DNA from: Hippasteria phrygiana
Taxonomy: Eukaryota; Echinodermata; Asteroidea; Valvatida; Goniasteridae
Direction: 5' to 3'
Assembly (NCBI GenBank): GCA_037893225.1
Contig: JAZGUH010000402.1
Coordinates: forward strand, 744,001-808,000
DNA length: 64,000 bases
Of this stretch, positions 34,064-43,929 are shown in pieces. The translations under genes and the position numbers were made by a program. Positions within the stretch are counted from its first letter, which is position 1; each line of letters starts with the position of its first letter. The notes beneath the pieces are model-generated. The model ran no database searches, was not told where the DNA came from, and saw only the letters and a list, made by a program, of their open reading frames with translations.

Positions 34064-34453
34064 TATCTGCTTGTAGTGACCGTTGCATTTCACAAACGTA
34101 CTGCATCTTTTCTCCGCAGTTTCCTACATGTAAAATTGAACTGCCCCCAGAGAGATAGAGACATCCAAATCGAGTCCCACCATCATCAATTGAGAACATG
34201 CCACGTTGAAATGGGCTCCCATCTAGCCAGATATAATTCGCTGTAGGTGTCAGTCCGATCCAGTATCTATCACTACGTTCGAAGGCAAACTCAGCATAGA
34301 TGGAAAGAAAGACTTGCTCCATCTCGTCCTTGATGTAGACGAGATGACTGTGCCGATTATCAATGCAATCCCTGTGGGCACTGACGAGTGCCTTTCTGTC
34401 GTGGATGAGGGTGTAGCATGAATCTCCATACCGTCTTTCGTCCGGAGCGCATT
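34064..34453 (-). CDS. Gene B exon: first C-type lectin domain
   Basis: A CTLD exon, phase 1 to phase 1, between TTCAAATCAG and GTAAGT. It contains ECAPDERRYGDSCYTLIHDR, DCIDNRHSHLVYIKDEMEQ, RYWIGLTP, YIWLDGSPF and MQYVCEM. There is no EPN/QPD and no WND motif, so a protein- or lipid-binding CTLD is more likely than a sugar-binding one. It resembles the gene A CTLD in its HSHLVYI segment, suggesting local duplication. The signal-peptide exon must lie at higher coordinates; the region from 35.2 kb upward is filled with transposons and I did not find it. Confidence 0.88.
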
Positions 34454-34459
34454 CTGATT

Positions 34460-35250
34460 TGAAAGTGGGGAAAAGATCATCCATCACAATGAGTATTCTC
34501 CTTTCGTGTACACAGTTTTGCACAAATTACAATTTGAAATTTTGAAACACAAAACCAGTCGCTGGCTAACTTTTAAAACACGGGAACTAATTTTTACAAG
34601 CAATTTTCTCACACACAAGAACACACAGCGATTTGGAGGAATCGTACACAGCTTCCATGTGAGGACATATGCATTTTGCAAATCACGGGTAAAAATAAAC
34701 TATTGATTCCAACTTGGCTCGGGATTCGCAAAGATAACATCAGTGTATATTTTGTTGTGTTGCATCTTAAAGATGCAAATTCATCGTGAAACGTAGGAGA
34801 ATCAGATCAAAAAGACCAATAAGTCCGAAAAGTTCGATTGACATCTTTCACTGAGATGAAAATGAGACACAAGTTTGTCACTTCAAATTGATCACGTAAG
34901 TTGTGAACCCGACCCACGTATGAGTTATATACAAGGTAAAATTACATGACAATTGTTTGCCTCTATTCGCCAACTTAAAAAACGAACTCAAAACCTAATT
35001 GAGAATCGAACTGTCCTTTTTATCCTTTTGCCTGCAACTATAATAGGCATGATTCAAAGTGGCTTTACACTCATAGTTTGCTATCTGCAAAGAAACGGAA
35101 AGGTAGCACAATTGTAGCAATTTAGACTTTAGCGTTAAGTGGAGCTTGAATGTGTGTGATGCGCCTCATCAAAATTTAAAACAATACCATGACGATTACA
35201 TATGACAGAGTATCCAAAACTTGGAGTAGGCCAGGCTTTCTCTGATAAGC
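34460..35250. other. No supported gene
   Basis: Upstream side of the first gene B CTLD exon. Small frames on both strands have no recognisable content. Confidence 0.5.
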
Positions 35251-35333
35251 ATATCGTAGAGTTTTGGGTTAATTGTTGGTGGCGCTGTTTGTGGACCCTG
35301 GGGTCAACATAGGTCAGCGCGCGCAAGAGAAAG

Positions 35334-35780
35334 ACGAGGACCTCAGGTGGACGCCCGACTGCCAGTTGGCTTTCGAACAACTGAAACAGCGACTGACTTC
35401 TGCTCCGGTCTTGGCATATCCGAAACTCGACACCGAGTTCCTTCTTGATATCGATTCGAGTAATAGCGGGATATGTGTTGTTCTTAGCCAATATCAAGAG
35501 GGGCAGGAGCGTGTAATTGCATACGCCAGTCGCGCCTTGTCAAAACCGGAGCGGAATTACTGTTACCAGAAAGGAGCTGCTTCATGTCGTACACTACATC
35601 AAGCACTTTCGGCCGTACTTATATGGGCACCGCTTTCTGCTTAGAACAGATCATGGTTCACTGCGCTGGCTCTTCAATGGTAAAGAATCAGAGGGACAAG
35701 TAGCAAGATGGCTGCAAGTGCTGGCAGAGTATGAATTTACCATTGAGCATCGACTGGGACGCAAGCGAACAAGTTGAGCT
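35334..35780 (+). pseudogene. Gypsy RNase H domain, broken
   Basis: Encodes the end of the reverse transcriptase connection (AFEQLKQRLTSAPVLAYP), the RNase H start (FLLDIDSSNSGICVVLSQ), VIAYASRALSKPERNY and, after a frameshift near 35575, LLRTDHGSLRWLF and WLQVLAEYEFTIEHRLG. This order is diagnostic of Ty3/Gypsy pol. The usual TDAS is DIDSSN here. Frameshift and terminal stops make it inactive. Confidence 0.88.
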
Positions 35781-36170
35781 AGGAAATAGGGACAGACAGT
35801 AGCTGAATTAAACACACCAGCACCATAGTACAAAGGTGAAATGTCGACAAATAGGGGGGTTGTGAAAAATTCAAGGGAAAGATCTGGAACTGGCAGCTGA
35901 GCAAGTTGATCCACCACCTGAACAGCATCAAACACACAGCACAGACAGCAATCACTTCATACGCGAGGTGTCGTCATTCTGTTGGCTGAAGGGTTAATTT
36001 CACTTCCACTGAGTTAAGAGAAATGGAAGATCAGACAAATGGAAGGTCAGACTTTGCAGAAAATCATAGGCTGGCTGGAAAGTGGAGATCCACGGCCAAC
36101 TTAGAGAGGGGTGTCTGCTGAGGGGACATATGGCTAAAAACCTTACGGGGGTCAGCATGGCAGCAACTTT

Positions 36171-36348
36171 GCTTGCGTGACGGCGTGTTATACAGGCGTT
36201 GGGACGACAATGATCGGCATCACTCTCGATGGATTCTGGTAATCCCCAGGTCCCTTCGTAACGAGGTTCTCAAGCAACTTCATGACGACCCCACGGCTGG
36301 CCACACAGGTATTAACAAGACGCATGCCAATGTGAAGTCAAGATTCTG
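36171..36348 (+). pseudogene. Gypsy integrase, N-terminal zinc-binding part
   Basis: Encodes LRDGVLYRRWDD followed by VIPRSLRNEVLKQLHDDPTA and GHTGINKT, the HHCC zinc-finger half of a retroviral-type integrase (first His in LHDD, second in AGHTG). The frame is interrupted at 36348 by the inserted element; the CxxC half is at about 38010-38040. Confidence 0.8.
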
Positions 36349-36558
36349 TAAAGGATAATGCCCGAGGTAAGCGCCATTATTTCACACGAATGGTGGGTTA
36401 CCGAGGGCATTAGCCGACTTAACCTCCACCCGTGACGTAACCCTATTGTCCCATCACAGCGCTCTATTATTTTGCACGGATGGAGCGACTTGTACAGTAT
36501 ATAAGCCATAGTACTTATGGAGTTACGCTCATTCATAAATGAGATTCTGTATTATAAA

Positions 36559-37280
36559 CATGGCGTGGACTGATGATAGTGAGAGCGATTTCTTTTTCTC
36601 ACACGATACGTATTTCGCCCGCACGATTGTGATGATTACCACACCGACGATGCTGTGGACCGGGCTTTGGCATTACAAGGTGCATCCACATTAAAATCAG
36701 AAAACTATCAACCGGTAGTTTATGATGTATAAGACGACGAACTTGTGCAAGCCTCACTAACCATAGAAGAAAAAAGTGTGCACTGCGAGGCGGACAAGAA
36801 CACCGACGTTTGCGACACAGCAATTCTCAGTTGTCTGTTCAAACGGACCAAGATGGCGGGAAATGTCTTCGTTATGTTGAAGATGTCTCCAAGGCAAACC
36901 AAGGAGGACTTAAACAGCGCAAAATGAAACCCAAAGTTGTTGACCCTCAGGAAAACAAAGTCAATCCATCCCGCTGCATCGTGAGATTCTATGAGAAGTA
37001 TCTTCAGCATTGTCCAGCCCAACGAGCAACGGACGTATTCTAACTGAGACCGCTGGCTAAGCCTAAAGGCAGTGTGTGGTACACTGCAGAGCAACTAGGG
37101 CGTCATAACCTTTCATATCGTGTCAGATTTGTGCACAGTATTGCAGGGCATCGCACAAATCACTCACTCCGAGCAAGTGCAGCAACTCGAATGTACGACA
37201 ATGAGGTTGATGAACAATTGATTTGTGAAGTTACAGGACACAGGTCGAATGCAGTAAAGGAAGTAGAAGCGTACGAGTGA
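36559..37280 (+). pseudogene. Crypton/DUF3504-type tyrosine recombinase, degraded
   Basis: An acidic N-terminal stretch (MAWTDDSESDFFF, then in another frame a DDYHTDD region) is followed by the recombinase C-terminal half: RYVEDVSKANQGGLKQRKMK, VNPSRCIVRFYEKYLQHCPA, KGSVWYTAEQLGRHNL, TNHSLRASAATRMY and ICEVTGHRSNAV. HSLR and GHR are the conserved H-x-x-R and second His of tyrosine recombinases; the sequence around them matches the DUF3504 (KIAA1958/QRICH1-like) family. A stop precedes LRPLAKP, the first catalytic Arg region is missing, and the last segment lacks the usual YKRTS form. Inactive copy. Confidence 0.82.
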
Positions 37281-37329
37281 CGCACTCAAGCGTTAAAGTT
37301 AACCGTGTTGTTCATGGCATTTCAACGGA

Positions 37330-37348
37330 GGGGGGGGGGGGGGGGGGG
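37330..37348. repeat. Poly(G) tract
   Basis: Lies inside the Crypton-like element just after its coding part. Confidence 0.9.
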
Positions 37349-37981
37349 AGAAAGAATCCGTCTCATCGACTGGGTCTACAATGGTGAATCGCGATGATAA
37401 TAAGAATGTAACAGTGACACTGAATTTAAATTTCTAACAGATATGCTATTACAGTGCGCATTTGGGACAGCGTTGTGAAAAAATGCATAATACAATCTAA
37501 GGTGTTTAGGAATTATCAATTTATTTATTAAATGTGCATACAAATATAATTTCACATTTACTTTAAAATTATAGGAAATGTACAATTGTTTTGAAATCTA
37601 AAATGAAACTTGTCAGGTTGGTTTGTTAATGCAATGGCCGAAGGAGAACGTGGCATGCTTACAAAATGTAATGTAATTTTAAGAAATTTGCTCGTGGCAT
37701 TATTAGTACATGTAAATGTATTTGGAAGAAACTGTTAAAATGATGAAAAAATTGATTAAAGTGTTATTGGCAAATGTTATTGCAAGGACTGATTATTGTG
37801 CCATTTATCAACAATGTCGTTTTTTCCTCAGCTTGTTCTGCGCTCCATTATTTTGCACAAATGGAGTGATGGAGGCGTTACCTTCCAAAAAGAATGGAGA
37901 GGTATCGCCTCCAACGCTCCATTCGTGCAAAATAATGGAGCACTAGGACAATAGGGTGACGTCACGGGGGAGGTTAATCTG

Positions 37982-38500
37982 GGAGAATGTGAGACTCAGT
38001 GGTGACGTGGTGTATACCCAATGCCTCCAATGTGCCAAACGCAAACCTCCTTCCGACAGAGGTAGAGCGCCAATCAGACAACAGGTCATGGAGTCCCAAT
38101 GGAGAAGGTCCACTCACCAGACCATTTCCCATTGCCGAGACCAGAAGGAACCGATACATCATTGATATTACAGACTACTTCGCTAAGTGGACTGATGCTT
38201 TTCCCGTATATGATAATAATACAAACCCAGACAGTCACCAATGTCTTTGTCCGGGAGTTTGTTGCTGAATTTGGTGTACCATGACAATTGCATAGCGACC
38301 AGGGCCGACAATTCGAGAGCAACCTGTTTCAAGAGATGTGTAAAATCCTTCGGATGGATAAAGACCAGGACGAGTCCCTATCACCCTCAAAGCGACGGTC
38401 ATGTCGAACGCTTCAATCGCACGCTAAAAAAGATATGCTGAGAGCCTATATGTGGCTGAAAATCAGTTGGACTGGGACCTTCATTTGCCACTAGTGATGA
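37982..38500 (+). pseudogene. Gypsy integrase catalytic core, broken
   Basis: Continues the integrase with the zinc-binding CLQCAKRKP, then DITDYFAKWTDAFPVYD (first catalytic Asp region), VFVREFVAEFGVP, and in shifted frames SDQGRQFES (second Asp) and SPYHPQSDGHVERFNRTLKK (catalytic Glu). At least three frameshifts and some stops. Diagnostic of retroviral-type integrases; inactive. Confidence 0.88.
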
Positions 38501-38834
38501 TGGCATACCGGGCGTTCTGGGGCAAGGAGAACCAGGAAGATGTCGCAGCAGGGATCTCCAGTGAATCACAGGGATATAACAGGTAATAATGTTCGGGGAT
38601 CCACCGGGTGCGCCGTCAAAAGCTTCAGAGACGGACGGCCAAGAAGGGAACAACAGGAGACGTCGACCTCCTCAGCGTTATGGAGAATGCACAAATATTG
38701 TCAAAATATAAGCAACTCTGATCAAATAAAAATCAAAACTAATCCCTCGCAGATGCCGAAAAAGAGTCACAGCAGTCAAGACCGCGCCGAGATTCTTCCC
38801 GCCTATCGATCACGACTGACCGGTCACACTACCG

Positions 38835-39030
38835 GCGTGATGAGCGAGCCGAAAGCTACAGGTGCTTCGAATGCGATAAGCCATTTGGGGCCAAGTCAGC
38901 TTTAGAGAGGCATATGACCGAAAAACATCAGCCCCGCGACCGGTTTTCCTGTCCGTTCTGTGACATCATCTACGGCAGTAAGTACGATTTAGCCAGGCAC
39001 GTCCGAAGAGCCCATGCAGGGGCCGTCTTG
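38835..39030 (+). pseudogene. Two C2H2 zinc fingers in the Gypsy 3' region
   Basis: One frame encodes two consecutive fingers with the same spacing. The first is CFECDKPFGAKSALERHMTE ending in KH; the second is CPFCDIIYGSKYDLARHVRR ending in AH. Both are C-x2-C-x12-H-x4-H, joined by a 12-residue linker. They follow an Arg/Ser-rich stretch (RRDERAES) and lie between integrase and right LTR, where an extra ORF or pol extension would be. Such fingers could guide integration or bind nucleic acid, which is inference. Confidence 0.75.
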
Positions 39031-39447
39031 ATGATGGAAACAATTCGCCAGCATCTGTCAACCAGTCACCACAAGTACCGAAGACACATGAGATCGTCAA
39101 AACGCCCGAGAAATAAGTTAAGGCTGGTGGGTCGTTCCTGTAAAAACACCCCTCTCCGGATAACGTCAAGCAGTTGGCTTCGCCACAGAAGGAAAGATCC
39201 GTCAGGAGAATTATCATACCCGGCAGTTCGACTGCAGGCCAACTTGAGGATGCATCAGGAAGGTTGGTGAAGCGACGGAGGGTGTTCGACCTCTATGACG
39301 AGGATTCCCCGGTGACGAGGGTGACAGCTAAGGACTACTTTCAGCAGGACGCTCAGGACCGCCGCGCACCCACTCCTCAGCTGTTTTTGTATGTATCTTT
39401 AAAGTTGATAGAAAATGCGGGACGCATTCTTCCCCGGGAGGGGATGA

Positions 39448-39600
39448 TGTAGAGTTTTTGGTTATTGTTGGTGGCGCTGTTTTGGGTCAACGTTGGTCAG
39501 CGCGCACAATGCGGGAATTGCTGTCACGCGCGTGCGGGCGGGGAGTTAGTTGAGACTCCAAGTAGAAAGCTTAAGCTAGGCTGGCTGTGTATGTAACCGT
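39448..39600 (+). repeat. Right LTR of the Gypsy element (start)
   Basis: Begins TGTAGAG after a purine-rich tract and repeats the 75-base segment seen at 35255-35330. The end is not defined because the left LTR is truncated. Confidence 0.6.
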
Positions 39601-39609
39601 GACCCAAGG

Positions 39610-39829
39610 CTCCAGATTCCAGTTGTCGCTCTCTCAAAGCTCCAATTTCTGTAATTACTGCTCTATAACATTGACAATGAACACACAATTAATACTGATT
39701 GGCTTGTGATATTTAACTTTTAAAAAAGAGTAAAATCACAAGCCAACCAGTATTAACTGTGTGTTCATTGTCAATGTTACAGAGGAGTAATTACAGAAAT
39801 TGGAACTTGGAGAAAAATGGAATCCTGTG
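39610..39829. repeat. Foldback MITE
   Basis: TCCAATTTCTGTAATTACT, ACATTGACAATGAACACAC and GGCTTGTGAT in the left arm are mirrored in order at 39740-39815. Arms of roughly 100 bases, almost no loop. The next 300 bases hold nothing recognised. Confidence 0.85.
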
Positions 39830-40395
39830 TCACTGCCTCTTTATTTAGTCTGTCTGTATTTGACCCAAAACACGCTACAATATTATTGAAGCAAATATCT
39901 CATTTCGTTCAATGTGTTCTGATCAAATTCTGCATGGCTTTCATCATGCACTTCACGTACAAAATCAATTTTAAACATGGTATAATCAGATGAATAATAA
40001 ATTCACCAGTTATCTGCAAAACATATATTTAAAGGCTACAAAAACATTCAGAACTACTGGTTTGATAACATTTGGAATAAAAGATAGGTACTAAAGCCGC
40101 CTATGTGCACATTGTAACAACATTTAAAGGAAACATGATTTAGGATTTATATTGCATTATACAACACCTGAATAAATCCCAGCCATCCGATTGGTGGATC
40201 GTCGATCACGTGCATTGAATTATTCGACCCATCACACGACGCGAACCCGCACCGCCCAAAACGTTCTATCACATGGTTCTATCAAACGGTGCGCGCGCAT
40301 TGATAGAACCAAAAGAACTTCCCTAATTTCACGGTCACTATTAGTGGCGCTACAACAGGGCTGTCATTCACACAACTGCCGCGGTTTGTTCTCCC

Positions 40396-40586
40396 ATGGT
40401 TCTCCTAACAGACGACGAAATATTGGAACTCGTAGGCGATGCTGACGCTCCAAATACAAAGAGACAAATCAAATATGCAGTGAAACGATTAGATGAATTT
40501 GCAAGACACGCAGGAACAACAATTGAAGCTTTAACTGATTCGGAACTCGACAATTTGTTGTCGCGGTTTTATGCGGGACTGAGAAG
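40396..40586 (+). CDS. N-terminal exon of a Crypton tyrosine recombinase
   Basis: Encodes MVLLTDDEILELVGDADAPN, then TKRQIKYAVKRLDEFARHAG, and ends SRFYAGLRR just before GTAAAC, a plausible splice donor. The segment resembles the SAM-like core-binding N-terminal domain of DUF3504-type tyrosine recombinases (NTKRxIxxAxxxLxxF ... LxxFYAxxRK). The catalytic half is absent. A second copy is at 60694-60914 with only a few changes, most of them conservative. Host function is not supported. Confidence 0.7.
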
Positions 40587-40667
40587 GTAAACGGCACGTT
40601 GTAACTTACACAAAAAAATCCATGCATGCAATCTGTCTGATTTATTCAGGCGTTGTATAAAACAAAT

Positions 40668-40820
40668 AATGAATGTTTCACATTCGTGCAATGGTAAGAA
40701 TAATTTCATTCGGTGACAGATAGAATGTCCCATTCCACTCGGCTTCGCCTCGTGGAATGGAACATTCAATCTGTCACCTCATGAAATTATTCTTACCATC
40801 GCACTCATAAACATTCATTA
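40668..40820. repeat. Large palindrome at the Crypton right end, copy 1
   Basis: AATGAATGTTT, GCAATGGTAAGAATAATTTC, GACAGAT and CATTCCAC are mirrored around TCGGCTTCGCCTCG. The arms are about 70 bases. The same palindrome closes the second Crypton derivative at 60999-61151. Confidence 0.9.
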
Positions 40821-41111
40821 TTTGTATATTATTCCTGCTTAAAACAATGAAGTATTATCTTGTCAATGATATTTTGTGTCCAGAGACAATTATTTCCCAG
40901 ATTAGATATGAGAAAACAATTTTTGAAAACGTTTGTCCAAGCTACTCCGCCCCCTGAGTGGGACCCTCATTAACATAAGTGTGTGACGTAGATCGAGGCA
41001 CATTACAGATTCTGCTGCATCACGCGTATGCATACGTGTACATGTACGTGTGTGTGCAGAACGGCGAAAATTCTTCGTCCAAAATCTAAGCAAAATATAG
41101 TGTTTTTGGCC

Positions 41112-41445
41112 ATGCCGACAAGGTGTATGGCTGCTGGGTGCAGCAAAACAACGAAGGATGGAGTAAGCCTTCATTTATTTCCAACTGATGCGAAATATCG
41201 GAGAATTTGGACGGCGAAAGTGAAGGTGACAAGAGCGAAGTGGTCCGGCCCCAGCAGCTTTTCAGCGTTATGTAGCGACCACTTTGAGCCGTCGTGTTTC
41301 GATACTGGTATTTTCAAATCATGGGATGACCATTAAAAATATGCTTAAGTCCACCCACTAGTTCCCAGATGTGAGTAAGGTACAGGCAAAAGCAGTTAAA
41401 CGGCCCTTTCCCCGAGGAGCCTTCGCTAAAAGCGAGAAAATCAGG
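41112..41445 (+). pseudogene. THAP zinc-finger exon of Kolobok copy 1
   Basis: MPTRCMAAGCSKTTKDGVSL, HLFPTDAKYRRIWTAKVKV, then FSALCSDHFEPSCF: the THAP C2CH pattern with FP and W in place. A stop after SWDDH and a shift of frame follow; the frame resumes as VSKVQAKAVKRPFPRGAFAK and ends at AGG before GTAAGT, a good splice donor. The exon thus retains start, zinc finger and donor but has one frameshift. DNA-binding role is inferred from the THAP fold. Confidence 0.8.
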
Positions 41446-41789
41446 GTAAGTTCGATGTTAGTTGTTGCAACTTACGAAATTGCACGTGTAGACCTAGTGT
41501 GTATACAATGTACATGCGTCATTTACGGGGGGATACGGGTCCAGACTATCGAGTCGATCCATGAATTTCGGTGCCTTGGTCTACTTCACGAACAGCGCCC
41601 TCAATTCGAGTTTTAACAAATTCCAAAAAGGGGGGGGGGGTCAATTTTTGGGAGGCAAATAATCACACTAAAACTTCACTTAAACCAGTTTGGCTTTTAA
41701 TTCACATTTAATACATATAAATGAATTTATTTATGAAATATAATGTGATCCGGCCAGTTTGAGAAGCATGGTTCCTTTAAGTTATCATT

Positions 41790-43340
41790 ATTTTTGTTAA
41801 TTGTTTTTGTATTTAAGAAAACAATTTCTGCAGACAAAACTTACGGTTCGGCATATCCGTGCATGTCAGTACCGTAGTTTGTGTTTCACAGGTGCACGAC
41901 ATAGTTGTGTCCGATCTATTTGAAGGGGAAAAAATATTTAAAAATTTTCATTTCTTGACCAATCCATTGTCGGATATTCCATGGAAATTTGAGGGGAAAA
42001 CAAAAAGGAATAATCGGAATACGACGAAAAATGGAGAGAGATTTACGAAAGGAAGACAATCGCAGGCTCAGTATAAAGCCTCTATTTCATAATACCTCAG
42101 TGCATACCGGGGTTGGGAGAAAGGAAACTGTCAACTATACAGACACTAAAATTATAGTATACGAGTAACAGACACGTTAGTTCCAAGTATATTTGAATCT
42201 AGACTGACACTTAAACCGCGAAGTTTACAACTTTACGAATTGATGTGCCGTTCTGGAGTCAATAATAATAGGAACAAGTGCGTCTGTTACTCATACAATT
42301 GTTGTGTGTACAGACATGTAGCGATCTATTTCCAAAATGTTCGGATCATCTTGATTTTTGACTTGTTTTATTTCCTTACATGTATTAAATCCAAAATAAT
42401 CCCATTTCTTTTGGAGAAAAAAAACGCAAGCTCGTGCTTTGCACTTCGTATCCTCAAGGAATCAAAATTTCGGATAAACCAAAAAATAACCTCCCAAATG
42501 GGGGAAGAGTGAATTCTGAACGAAGTGACTGATCAGGCTGGGAAAGTGTCGAGCGCGTACATTTTGTGAACATTCACTTTCAATTTTAACGCTGTTCTAA
42601 CTCGGGAAAGCATTCTCCTTTCTAATTCTTTTGGTATAGGGGCCTACAACAGTTAACCACGTCCGTCCTTTCTAACGTCTATTTCACCACTTAAAAAAAT
42701 AGTATTACTGTTTCCTAAATAGTTAACCTCTAATATAGTGACAACTTGCCTTTTGCTAATGTGATGTACTATAGTTTCGCCGCAAATCACAAACGTGTTG
42801 CGCAGACAGAAAATTTGTATCACGCACACACATAGTTGAAAAGAAGACATTTTCTCCGGAGACATTTCGGGTGGAATTTAAGCTGATGTTGGCTGTTTAT
42901 CCCGAGTACTAGTACGTCTTTCGTTACGGAGCCACAGGATCAAGCTTAATAACACAGGTCATTTTTCATGTACTGCGACCAACACCACGTTGAAAATAGA
43001 CTACAGTACCTGTATGTAAACACCTGTATTTACTTGTTACACTCGTAAACCAACAAGGCCTTTTAGGTTTTCTATGTCCCAGATCAGCCTTGGTGGTATT
43101 GGTGACGAAACAAAACTAAACAGAACAGGGAATTTTCCGCTTTTATATAGTGTACCGATACTTTTCTTTTTGCAAGCAGCAAGCGGGAAAACAACGGTTT
43201 TGCGTGTGTAGCTTCGCAAGACAATAAAGGCCCACGAAACTTCTGATTCGGGAAAGAAACAGGGGAATTCCCGTGTTTATTCTCATGTCAGATCAAAGGA
43301 CTGCAGTCATGGATTCCTGCCTTTCCGACTGTCCCGATAA
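41790..43340. other. No firmly supported gene; possible signal-peptide exon near 42.7-42.9 kb
   Basis: On the minus strand at about 42865-42740, MSSFQLCVCVIQIFCL has the look of a signal peptide and GAGGTTAAC could be a donor, which would suit a missing first exon of gene B. Nothing ties it to the downstream exons, and the distance across the transposons is large. The rest of the stretch has no recognisable content. Confidence 0.25.
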
Positions 43341-43354
43341 AAATAAAACGTTAA

Positions 43355-43765
43355 AGGTAGTATACAACATCTGCTTTTGCTGTAATTTTCAGAAATGAAA
43401 ATATTTGGGGATTAGTATTTTATAGCAACTACTGTAACACTGACAAAGTTTTGTGTACATAGATGCGGGGAAAGGGGAAATGCTGTTCTTGTAGTCGGGT
43501 TCCCTGACAATAACAGAACAATTTATGGACATCAGGGAACTAGACTAGATGGTTGCACCAGTTTACGTATGTAATCAACTAAAGTAAAGTTGGTAAATTT
43601 GTGGCAGTATTTGAAAAGATGTCATTATTTTTCAAACGACGGTCGGTCGACCCGGTGCCATGATTTTATGGGATGCTTGAGACTATTATTTACTTTAAGT
43701 CAAGTACGGTATTTCATATTAAATCAGTAGTTTGTTTTTTGATGTTTGCAAATGTATTATTTCCT
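43355..43765 (+). mobile_element. TTAA MITE family R, copy 2
   Basis: TTAA at 43351-43354 and 43766-43769. Starts AGGTAGTATACAACATCTGC. Shares with the other copies the internal words GATTTGGGGATTAGTATTTTATAG, CTGTTCTTGTAGTC(G)GGTTCCCTGA and GATGTTTGCAAATGT. No reading frame. Non-autonomous TTAA-type element. Confidence 0.8.
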
Positions 43766-43929
43766 TTAAAGGTCAAATCAGAAAAATGTTCTTGCTATGA
43801 CCTATCCACAAATAGAATGGGCCACTGTCGCGTACAATGCAACCGACAACATGGTCTGAACAACAACAAAGAAGAACTTAAGCGAGAAAACGGCCGCGTA
43901 TTTTTCACAACGCTCGTCTTACGGCCAAA

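Larger units (their letters stand above)
36349..37977 (+). mobile_element. Crypton-like tyrosine recombinase element inserted in the Gypsy integrase
   Basis: TCTG is present on both sides (36345-36348 and 37978-37981) and the integrase frame is continuous if the insert is removed. The left end holds a hairpin (TAATGCCCGAGGTAA..TTACCGAGGGCATTA, 36357-36415). Inside it, TTAACCTCC(A)CCCGTGACGT is the inverse of the right end ACGTCACGGGGGAGGTTAA. The right end holds a 97-base hairpin built on GCTCCATTATTTTGCAC (37846-37942). It encodes a tyrosine recombinase fragment. Inverted ends are unusual for Cryptons, so the class is inferred from the protein. Confidence 0.75.
35255..39600 (+). mobile_element. 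Decayed Gypsy-type LTR retrotransposon
   Basis: The LTR start (C/TGTAGAG...TTGTTGGTGGCGCTGTTT...GGTCAGCGCGC) occurs at 35255 and again at 39448, the second after a purine-rich tract (CCCGGGAGGGGATGA). At the left, the LTR start runs directly into RNase H coding sequence, so the rest of the LTR, gag, protease and reverse transcriptase are deleted. RNase H, integrase and a zinc-finger segment remain on the plus strand, interrupted by a Crypton-like element (36349-37977). The far end of the right LTR is not clear, so 39600 is approximate. Confidence 0.8.
40157..40828 (+). mobile_element. Crypton derivative, copy 1, inserted in the Kolobok element
   Basis: Begins TTATACAACACCTG and ends TTTGTATA; the outer seven bases are inverted (TATACAA / TTGTATA). 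The sister Kolobok copy at 46.8 kb preserves the uninterrupted site, which lets the ends be placed to the base and shows that no bases were duplicated beyond what the junction words can explain. Contents: a short exon (40396-40586) and a large palindrome (40668-40820). Confidence 0.85.
40128..41776 (+). mobile_element. Kolobok-type TTAA element with THAP exon, copy 1
   Basis: TTAA at 40124-40127 and 41777-41780. Ends AGGAAACATGATTTAGG and, inverted from the right, AGGAACCATGCTTCTCAAA. It carries a THAP exon (41112-41445) and, at 40157-40828, an inserted Crypton derivative. Without the insert it is about 977 bases and aligns along its length with the inverted copy at 45926-46853. Only the first transposase exon remains. 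Confidence 0.88.
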
